Shown here piece after piece: positions 42,561 through 64,000 of a stretch of 64,000 bases of DNA. This stretch comes from Aptenodytes patagonicus (lineage: Eukaryota > Chordata > Aves > Sphenisciformes > Spheniscidae). A program made the translations under genes and the position numbers. The notes under the pieces are model-generated. The model saw only the letters and a list, made by a program, of their open reading frames with translations. It had not been told where the DNA came from and made no database searches. The stretch spans positions 2,115,501 to 2,179,500 of the forward strand of contig NC_134962.1 in NCBI RefSeq assembly GCF_965638725.1, written 5' to 3'. Each line of letters opens with the position of its first letter. The first letter of the stretch is position 1.

Positions 42561-45500
42561 TATTTGTATTCGGGAAGGAGAAACCTTCCATCCCCAGTGG
42601 GCTGGAGCCAGAAGGATGGAGCCGGGGGGGTTTAGGCTGCAAGTAAAAACTCTTAGAGCAGTGCTGGAAGCAGCTGCAGCAAAGTGCTGATGGCAGTGGG
42701 TTTGAGCAAGGGCAGGAGGCAGGTTTGCAGCGTGTCAGCCTGAGGTCGTGCTCTGCCAGCGTGTGAGAAGTCGCCCAGGGAAAAAACTCATGGCTGTACA
42801 TGACTGCGGGGGGCTGCAGGGCGAGGGAGGCTGCCGCAGTGACAACCGGAGGCTTGCAGGATCCCTCTACACCCTCTCACTACAAAGCCTGTCTATTTGA
42901 AAAAGTTCACACTGGTGTGTGCGGGGCGAATGGGCGATTCGGCACATGCTGCACCCAGTCCCTGCTGTCATTTGGGCAGATACGAGGACGGTGGGGAGAA
43001 GGTCGGTGTCTCCGCGCCGGCCGGGGCTGGTGCACAGGGGCTGTGCAGTAGGTGCGTTTTGCAGGGGGAAGTATCCTTCCAACACCCGTGTCGCATCCCC
43101 CCACACTCTTCCTCCTCAGCCTTCCTGGGCCCCTGTCAATCCAAACGGGGGATTTTTGGAGAACACACACTCCCAGGCTGGGTTGGGTGTGCAGGTGGAT
43201 GAGTAGGATGGGAGGATGAGTGGGATGGGGGCACTGTCCTGCCCAGGGCAGCAGCCCCTCCGAAGCGGCGCCCGTGGGGCTGCCACATGCCCGTGGCTCT
43301 GCCTGCCCCAGCCCCAGTGCTGTGCTGTGCCCCTGGGACCCAGGCAAGGTCCTGATCCGTGATGCCACCCACCGGCGAGGGTACGGAAAGGGTGCTTAAG
43401 GGATGCAGGACCCGAAGCGCAAGACAGAGGGTCTCCAGCCACCCAGCTCGCAGAGGGCAGGGAAGGGGTGGTCAGCAGATGGGGCACCGGGACCGAGGCA
43501 TAGTGCCATCCTGCACCCTCGGAGGCGGATGGCGAGGTGATGGGGAGCATCGCCTCGGCCGTGCCCATGGTGGTGAGGAAGAGGACGCAGGTTTGCCAGC
43601 TGTCGTGCCATGGTGGCAGGGGGACAGTGAGCACAAAAGCCCCCACACCATGGAGGGGCTGGACAGGGCTGGAAAGCCAGGCAGGAGGTCAGGAACTTAT
43701 CGGCTGCTGTCAGGGGCTGAGTGGGGCCGGGGCAGCCATTCCCACTGGGAGCAATGATGTCAGGCGGCGGTCGTGGCCAGGAGGCAGGAAGCCCGACGCA
43801 GCCAGCGAGTCTGTCCTCCTCAGCCTTCCCCATGTGTTTTCGTGAACAATGCACCCCCTGGCAGGGACGCTGTGAGGCTGGCCATCCTGTGTCAAGGACA
43901 CCGCGAGGCTGGCCGTCCCGCGCCGCTGGCAGCACCACGTGGCTGCCTTGCACCCGTGCTGGCACTCCGGCCGCTGCGCCATGTTGGGTGCTGCTCCCCA
44001 TCCACGTGGGCTGCAGGACGATACAACGCCGGGTTGCACCTTTTGCATGGGGATTTGGCGTGTCTGCTGCATCGCTGCGAGATCTGGAGGGAGGAAAACC
44101 CTGGCGTGCATTGGCCACAGCCTGCACCGCTCCGGCACGGCTGTGCTCTCATGCCCCTGCCTGCGCAGGCAGGGCTGCCTCTGCACCTCCCTAGATGGCA
44201 CATCTGGCCCTGGCAAGACACATGTGCTGGGCAGACAGGCTGGCGAGCCCCAGAGGAAGCCCTTGGAGAAAGGACAGCCGTGCCAGCTGCTGGCCTGGCC
44301 CTCTCCCACTCCCAGCTCAGCTGGGGCAGGGTAAATACCCGCCTCGAGCATCCAGCCGTGCCTGCCTGGGTGTCCAAATATTCCATCTGGAAGCAGCAAC
44401 AGTGATTACTCAAATGTGCCGAGGGAAAGCTCCGGCAGACTGAGGCGCTCAGTGATGCTGAGAGATGCAGAAGAGCCTCTCCTGGCTGGGGGTTCGCTGG
44501 GGCAAGGAGAGCCACGAGCCCTGTCTCTACCCTCCCAGTCCGGGCAGCCGGGGCTTGGTTTTGCCTCCTGGCCCCATGAGCAGCCTTTGTGAACCCAGCG
44601 GGCATTTGGAGCAGGCAGGGTGACGGCAGCCAAGCGGGGGGCTGCTAACGGGGTGGCTGGAACAGGGCAAGATGCCTGGTCACGCATGCCCGGAGGGAGA
44701 GGGACTTCCTGAGCACATCCAGCTAAAGGATGGCCCCAAGGACTCCAGCTCAGCCTCTCCCTCCGCTCCCTCCACCCCACCCAGCACACCCTTGTTTTCG
44801 CAGAGGTGCCTCCGCGCTGAGGACGCAGCAGGCTGCGTTTGCCAGCGGCTGGCAGCGATGTCCGTGCTGGTGCCGACAGACCGGCTGGCATGTTTTCCCC
44901 CAGGGAGGCTTTAGCAGGAGGCTGTGCATTTCTGGGAATTGTGTCGGGCAGGGAAGGAGGTTATTGTTCGAGCTGCAAGTGTGCGGCGTGCTGATGAGAT
45001 CAGGGCTCGGTGCTCAGTGGTGGGGCAGCTGAGCTGTCTGCAGCACTGCTGATGGGGCGATAAGCGGGAGAAGGCTCTTATCTGTGGTCCCATCGCTGTG
45101 GGGAGAGCTGGAGAGCAGAGGGCATGGCAAAGCCCCGGTGACCTGGCTCTGCGTTGCCTCGCTGCGCAGTTAGCATGGGGCAAGGGTGTGTCCGGGGGGT
45201 TTCAAAGGGAGTGATGAAGGCAGTGAGCACGCTGCCTTCGCCCTCCGGCACGCTGTGGTGCAGCCAACCGCCCTGCTGACTTCAGCCATGCAGACTCTTC
45301 CTCCCAGTCCTCCCAGTTCACCCAGCAGCCCCCTCAGGTACATGAACCCAGACCCGGCCCTAGGAGCTCCGACAGCTTTTATATCATGGGCGTCCTCGCT
45401 GTGCCCCGCACGGCTCCCTGCAGCCGTGCCAAAGCACCTTTTGCTCCAGCCATGGATGGAGGAGGCCAAACACTGCCTGTTCGCCGCCTGGATTTCACCC

Positions 45501-46599
45501 TCTGCCTCGCTGGTGGGCAGCAGGAGGTGGGTATCTGTGCAGCCACTGTGTGGGCACCGTCCTTGTGTCCCTGTGGTGGTGGTGATGGAGGGACCGCCGC
45601 GGCCCCCAGCCCACGGCCGAAACACCGAGGGCCTTGTGCTTTGGCAGGGCAGCTCAGGGGAGGGTATTTCTGATAAAAGGCCCCTCTGTGCTGCCCCAGC
45701 CCTCCTCGCTGAGCCTCTCCTTCCTCCCTTTCTGCCAGTCGATCCCCATCTCCTCAGACCCTCTGAGGTCTCGGTCCCAGCCCTGGCTGCCCTGCCATGT
45801 GCTTGCGCCTTGGCAGGCAGGACACAGGTCCCGTCGATCCCAAACTCTGTGGGAGACAATATCAGAGCTCTGTTTGTACAACTGCTGCGAGGAAGGGGCT
45901 GGGGGGTCAAAGCCCTTTGCAGTCCTTTGCTGTGGGTGAGCTGAGGGGTGCCACATTAGCCCATGAGAAGCTAACCATCCCCCTCCTCCTCCTTAGGAGG
46001 ATGCCTCTCTCCAGGCGCCGCAGCTTTTGACACAGAGCAAGTCACGAGAGCCCGAGGAGGACAGACCTGCTGCCATGGAGGGGCACCGCCACCCGGAGAG
46101 CTTCCCCACCACCCTGGTCTGGAGATCGCGCTGGCGAGCAGGGACAGCATAGGAAATGCTACATGGGAAAGCCCTGTGTGAGAGCCCAGGAGCCCCTGCC
46201 TTCCCACAGAAGACTTATCAAGGCACCAGTTCAGAGTGGCGCTTTCCATGGGCCAAAAGGGAAGTGCATACACACCAGACTTCTCGGGGTCAAGGATGCT
46301 GGGCAAGCAGCGAGCCGAGAGGCTGCAGGGGGCAAGGGAGGGAACCGGGGCGTGGGGAGGGAGACACAAATAGCAAAATGAATGGCTTGAACTTCCTATG
46401 TTTTATGAAGGCGAATAAAAGGAGACAGAGAGGGGGAGAGAAAGGAGACCTGAGCGCTTGCACACGCTCTCACGCACACACAGGCCAGCCCAGACCCCAG
46501 AGCCCGTTGGCGGCCAGTGTGGCACGGCAGCCTGCACCCACTTGGCTGGCACGGCTCTGGGCCAGCTGCTTGTCTGGCCCAGCATCCCCTGAGAACACC

Positions 46600-46710
46600 T
46601 CGCAAAGCGTGATAGGCTGCTGCTTCGTGCTTATTCCTCCCCCATCATTATTATTTTGAACAGCAGCCAGTATAATTAAAATCATTAGAAGGAGGAGATT
46701 TAGGGAACAT
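46600..46710. promoter_or_regulatory. Small AT-rich unique island
   Basis: Contains CATCATTATTATTTTGAACAG and ATAATTAAAATCATTAG in otherwise GC-rich DNA. No frame. Candidate element by composition only. Confidence 0.22.
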
Positions 46711-49700
46711 CCAAAGTGTCTCGGAAGAGCATCTGCAAAGCTGGAGGTCCAAACTCCACCCCGGTGCTCGCAATGAGCAGGGCCCGGGGGAACCGTCATC
46801 TCCTCCACGTCCTCCCTTCCGTGCTCCCCATTTCGCAGGGTGGCAGAGGTTGGGCTACCACGCGGGGTGGTCCTGGCCACGTTCCCCTCCGCGGCTGCTG
46901 CCCACTGCAGCCAAATCCTGCAGCCCTTCCTGGTGCAGGACTTGTCTCAGGAGGTCCAGATGGCAGTGTCCCCAGGCACAGGCTGCTCACCAGCAGCTCC
47001 GGGACAGATGCAGTGGGAGGTTGTGGGGAGCAGAGGACATGCAGCCTCTGTGGGCTGCTCTGCCGGAGCAGCACGGATGGAGACTGCGGTATCTCCTGGG
47101 AGCAATGCTGGTTTCTGTTGTGTTAGGAGGGCCTGTGCCATGAGATGAGGTGTGGAGAGGTCCCTTGGCTCCTCAGAGGACAAAAAAGGACGGTCTGCAA
47201 GACAGAAATGCAAGTCACAATTTGGGCCAAATTCGCCAGGTTTCTTAAGTGTTTGGATGGAGCATTTTGACCTCCAGGGTCAAATGTCCCTGGTGCCAGG
47301 GCTAGGAGCCTAAGGACATCAGACAACGGCAGCAAAGAGGGGGACAACAGGCAGATCCTCGCCTCTATTCTGGGGCTGGCACAAGCTCATGTCTAGGGGA
47401 TTGGCTCCACTGTCTCTCTTTTCCTTCTCTCCCAGATTTGAGGTGCCCTGGGCTCAGGGAGGAACAGCAAAGTAACCATCCTCAGGGAGGTCAGTGCTGG
47501 GAATGGCTTGACCAACAGTGCAGGAGGGTGGCTGACTGCGGGCATCCTCGCCAGCGATGCGTGCAAGGCAGCAGGAGCCCCGCTGTGGTGGCTGCCATGC
47601 CAGGTGGAGACAGCCGAGAGCCGAAAGCGAACCACCCAGCAGAGCCAGGAGCCCTCCGCTGCCGCCAAGGCAGGCTCATGAGGGTGAAAAGGAGGAGAGA
47701 CGCGTCAAAACCCCTCCCCAAAATCAGTGCTGCTCTGGCAAAGCCTACGGCAGCTGCTCCCATCTCCTGGCTGGCGTTCATGGTGCTGGGCAAGAGCTCC
47801 GGGTCTAGCAGCTACTTATTATACGTCGTTCCCTGGATGGGGGTGCCTCGCTACCGGCTCAGAGCCCAGCATGTCGCCCAGGGACAGCCAACCTTCCTGT
47901 CCCTACAAGCCGTGACCCCAAGGCTGAGATCCTGGAGACCTGGGCACACCTGAAGTTATGGGTTGTCTCAGGACAGAGCTTCCCCGGGGGTCTCATGGTG
48001 GGTAGGTGGGCAAGGCTGGGCCCAGGAGGGTCTCTCGTCTCTGTCTTCTCCAAAAGTGGACCAGATTGAGCCTCCGGTGGCTGGGAGCAAGAGAAAGGGT
48101 GGGGTTTGGTGGCTGATCTCCAAACGAATGACGGTGACTTGAATCTGCTGGGGATACTGGAAGCAAGGAAAGCTCATCCGACTTGATCCAGCCCATCCAC
48201 CGGGTCCAAATCATCTGAGAGTCACTTGGGAAACACTGTAGCCCAGTGGGAAAACCAGGTGAGATTTTGTGGGGTTTTATTTTGCAACAAACTTCTCCTG
48301 GCTCCACCAGCTCTGCCCGCCGAGGGGAGCTGCCAGCAAGGCACCATGTACAGAGACTTCCATGGTGCCTCTCAGTGTGCAGGGGTCAGCTAAAGCCCCC
48401 TCCCAACCTCTCCCCCAAGCCCAGCTCCAGCAACACGCTCGCCCCTGCTCTGTTTTTAGCACATTCAAGTAGCTGCTTTCACAAGAGGTAAAAGAAAGTT
48501 CATGGATCCGTTGACAGATGAGCCCAAGCGGGAATTTCTCTGGGAATTCCTGCAATAGCAGGTTGGCTCCCGCGGAGGTGGAGTTTCCTCTGGATCTACC
48601 TCCACCCAGGCTTGGGGAGCGCTCCAGCCGCTACCGGCTCCACGCTCGGGGGGCTGGGCTGAGCCACACCACCACCGCTTCCCAGCCAAGGTCAGCCAGA
48701 AACCCTCCCCGCTCTGCAAACGCCTGTCCTGTTAACCCTTGGGAAGAGCGGAGCAGCAGGCTGGCAGGGTTAGGCTGCAGAGCTGGCCTGTGCCCGCGGG
48801 CACGCAGGGGCAGGGGGCATTTTCCTCTCCTGCCCAGCAGGCAGCGGATGGGGCTGCAGGCGTGAGGATTTCATGCCGTTATGTTCCTCGGGGGCTCGCT
48901 GCCAACCAGGCAGTCGTGGGGCCTGGGCGAGAACGGTCTGCCGCGGCAGGAGGCCGGCGTTGGCGGGGTGACGGGTTTCTCGCTCGGAGGCAGGGAGCGA
49001 CGGGGTGACGGCGCTCGGCATCGGTGACTGTGCGCTCTGGAATCTGAGACACGTCCCCGGCCATACTTGTGGTCAGGAACCATCTTTGCGTTGCAGTGAT
49101 ACAAACCACATTCACAGTGGCAGCAGTGCCGCTCAAGCGCGCCTCTGACGCCAAGGACCGGTGTGACCCGACCCCACACACGGGACAGGCAGCTGCCTGC
49201 TTCCAAGGACCTCCAGAAGGTCCCCTTGTTGGGACTTGCTTCCTCCTCCCTCGCAGAGGTGGGCCTCTCCAAAATGGCACCCCCTCACTTCACGGCCAGA
49301 CCCTGCCAAGGTATGGAGGCTTTCCAGATGCTGCAGAGGCTCCAGACGGCGGGTTGGAGGGAACACGCATTCACAAACATGGGGCCAAGCCAAGAAATTT
49401 CAAGGTAGCTCCAAGTGTCATGCCAGGGAGAGGGTCTGGAGCTCAGGTTTGGTCTGGGGCCACCTCTGCTGGTTTGGGGATGAACTGAAACGTGTCTCGC
49501 GCATCTGGGGAGCAGCTCTTCCTCGAGGGGATCCCAGAGGTCTGTCCAACTTCGTGCAAGCTGCCATAAAGAATAGCAAGCTGGCAGTTTTAGGTGCCTA
49601 ACAGGCAGTTTGGGGGACAGCCACCCAGGAGAGGTTTGGCACCGATCTGTTCAATACCCCCCCACCTTTGTGTGCTGGTAAAGCTTAACTCTGCCCCCAG

Positions 49701-50659
49701 TGACTCGGTTGCCACAGGACAGAGTGGGGTTGGAGCTGAGCTCAGGGAGCCCTGGTTCCCAACACCTAATTCTGCAGCCTGAGGCCACCCATAGCACATT
49801 CCCATGCTTCTGATTGATCCGTGGCCCCGCTGGGGCAGGACATGGCCACTCTTTACCAGCACGGTCAGGGCCCTCTCCGAAACATCCGTGCTTGGCGAGG
49901 GCTGCGAAGCTGGCTGTGCAGGAGGCATCGACGTTTTCCCCCTGCCAGGAACCAGCTGGAGAGAGCAACAATATTCAGCAGCGAGTCCCAGGAGCAGACA
50001 TTGCACAGCTCCCGGGGGACGAACCGCCCTCGCACAGTGTACGAGTGCCACCTACAGGGGGGCTCCACGCTCCGGCCTGGGCACCCCCAAACCATCCGTC
50101 CCCTCTCCACCCTTCTGTTAATTAGTGTCATGTCCCTAAGGCCGCGCTGGACCGGCTGCGTGGCTCCACGTTTCGGTTTAGCCAGGCAGCAGGGCTAACT
50201 GCGGCGCTGAGGGCGACCTGCCGTGGGATTGCAGCCACGGCCGATATTCCTGCGCTGCTCGATCGCTGCTGAAGCCGCTTCTCCGGCCCCGAGAACCACA
50301 GGGCTGCTGACTCCAGCCGTCTTTCAGGCGGTGCTGCTGCCTGGGCTGCAGCGGCTCCATCGGGATCGGCTCACCTGGGGCTGGTGGAGGGGGAGAAGCA
50401 GGGCCCACCTGTGGCAGAGGCTGGGCAGGTTATAAAGGGCACGGCTCCCCACTCCCTGCTCCCACCCAGGCTGGGTGTGTACAGGGTGTAGCGTGCTCAG
50501 GCCTCCCTGATGGGGAGCCACCCGGGGCCCGGCTCAGTGAGCCCTCGAGGGGGATCCCTGAGGGGGATGGGGCAGCCTCCACCCGGGGGATGCTGCCCTA
50601 GGCTGAAGGGGCGGTGGCCTGGCTCAGCCACCGGTGCCCCACGACAACAGATTGGGACA

Positions 50660-51052
50660 CGCGTGTAGTCTCTGCTGGCTCGGGAGAGACCCTGAAACGG
50701 CACCGCGGGGGAGACCGCGGGAGCGAGCGACCACGGGGCTCCCCCTCCGCGCTCTGTTGCCGGGCCGTCAGGGCGGCGGCCTGCGGCTCCTGAGGGGACG
50801 GACTACATCTCCCACAGTGCCCCGCGGCGGGGCAGGGCGGGCGCGGGGCACGCTGGGAGCTGTAGTTCCGCCGCTCGGCCGCGCGCCGGGAAGAGGCGGG
50901 CGGGCGCCTGGAGGACTACGAGTCCCGTCGCGCCCCGCGCGCCGCCCGCCCGGATTGCGGTACCGGGGGCTGTGGTGGTGGGCACCGGGCAGCCGCCGCC
51001 AGCCCCCCGCCCCGTCCGGCCCCCGGGACCGGCAGCCGCGGGAAGCGGCGCG
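50660..51052 (+). promoter_or_regulatory. TCEA2: TCEA2 CpG-rich, TATA-less promoter with three ZNF143/THAP11-type motifs
   Basis: Very CpG-dense DNA ending at the TCEA2 start codon. ACTACATCTCCCACAGTGCC (from 50802), the reverse-oriented copy ending AGCTGTAGTTCC (50845-50869) and ACTACGAGTCCCGTCGCGCC (50915-50934) all fit the ACTACAAYTCCCAGnrTGC family. A GC box AGGCGGG lies at 50894-50900. No TATA box was seen. Such motifs are typical of housekeeping and often bidirectional promoters. Confidence 0.6.
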
Positions 51053-63674
<12,622 letters not shown>

Positions 63675-64000
63675 ATATCCTTACTGTACGGGGCTTCCTC
63701 AAGGGTCTGCATGCCTCCAGGCCATGAAATGAATGTGCTCGGAGGAAAAATGGGGACTGTCTTTCTTTGCATAAATGTTCTGCTGCAACTCTGCTTGTCA
63801 GGGCTCTGGGTCTGGTTCCAGCTCTGCTTGGCTGAGTCCTGGGTCACTAACGAACCACTGGTGTGGTGTTGGGAGCTCAGGGCAGACCCCTTGCTGGTGT
63901 GATGGACACGGTTATTTCCTTCCTGTTCATGCCATAATGGACTGTAATCCCCAGGTTGTCTTTCCCATCAAAATCCTATTTCCTGTTCTCAGCTCTGCTT
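63675..64000 (+). other. TCEA2: TCEA2 intron 6, start of a U12-type AT-AC intron (continues beyond window)
   Basis: Opens with ATATCCTTAC. No U12 branch-point match (TTCCTTRAY) followed closely by AC is seen before the edge, so the 3-prime splice site lies outside. Ordinary intronic composition otherwise. Confidence 0.8.

Larger units (their letters stand above)
34265..50660. other. Intergenic region between SOX18 and TCEA2
   Basis: About 16 kb between the two divergently transcribed genes, with no convincing exon on either strand. It includes simple repeats, short tandem duplications, one CR1-like tail and at least five AT-rich regulatory-looking islands (37.93-38.07, 38.98-39.13, 39.56-39.80, 42.31-42.56 and 46.60-46.71 kb). 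Confidence 0.5.

Noticed and set aside
63685-63727. TCEA2 coding continuing through VRGFLKGLHASRP to a stop
   Set aside because: This tail has no TFIIS similarity and starts exactly after a U12 donor; it is intronic read-through.

Overview
The window looks like a GC-rich, gene-dense piece of an avian (or at least sauropsid) genome, probably from a small chromosome. Reasons: split genes with canonical GT-AG introns, vertebrate-specific genes, very high GC with CpG-rich stretches up to about 51 kb, many simple repeats, and only a few old CR1-like LINE scraps. The gene order matches, from memory, the human 20q13.33 block C20orf204 - SOX18 - TCEA2, with one extra gene inside it.

Layout. (1) 1-2.4 kb: no recognisable coding exon. 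(2) 2.4-4.14 kb, plus strand: four phase-0 coding exons of a small secreted helical protein that I match to C20orf204; the exon with the start codon is not identified. (3) 4.1-10.8 kb: non-coding, with a near-perfect 43-bp-arm hairpin at 6.5 kb and an alternating purine-pyrimidine tract at 8.8 kb. (4) 10.8-12.2 kb, minus strand: a complete 464-codon Rh-type ammonium-transporter gene in one uninterrupted exon, with a TATA-like box and an almost perfect HNF1 palindrome just upstream. (5) 12.3-30.1 kb: non-coding, GC-rich, with scattered AT-rich unique islands that look like conserved regulatory elements, plus several minisatellites. (6) 31.0-34.0 kb, minus strand: SOX18 in two exons, with a TATA/CCAAT/GC-box promoter, a 170-bp purine tract upstream and a 31-bp minisatellite inside its intron. 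(7) 34.3-50.8 kb: non-coding, again with regulatory-looking islands (ETS-like, SOX-like and homeodomain-like motifs). (8) 50.8 kb to the end, plus strand: TCEA2 (a TFIIS elongation factor), with a CpG-rich promoter carrying three ZNF143/THAP11-type motifs, six visible coding exons, and a sixth intron that opens with a U12-type AT-AC donor. The gene continues past the right edge.

Base composition changes near 52 kb, inside TCEA2 intron 1, from strongly GC-rich to nearly balanced. The most interesting items are the C20orf204-like protein, which has the layout of a four-helix cytokine; the single-exon Rh gene with its HNF1-type promoter; the 6.5 kb hairpin; and the minor-spliceosome intron in TCEA2. 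No mobile element appears intact. No tRNA, rRNA, CRISPR or prokaryotic feature was seen. All homology statements rest on recognition of motifs, not on a database search.
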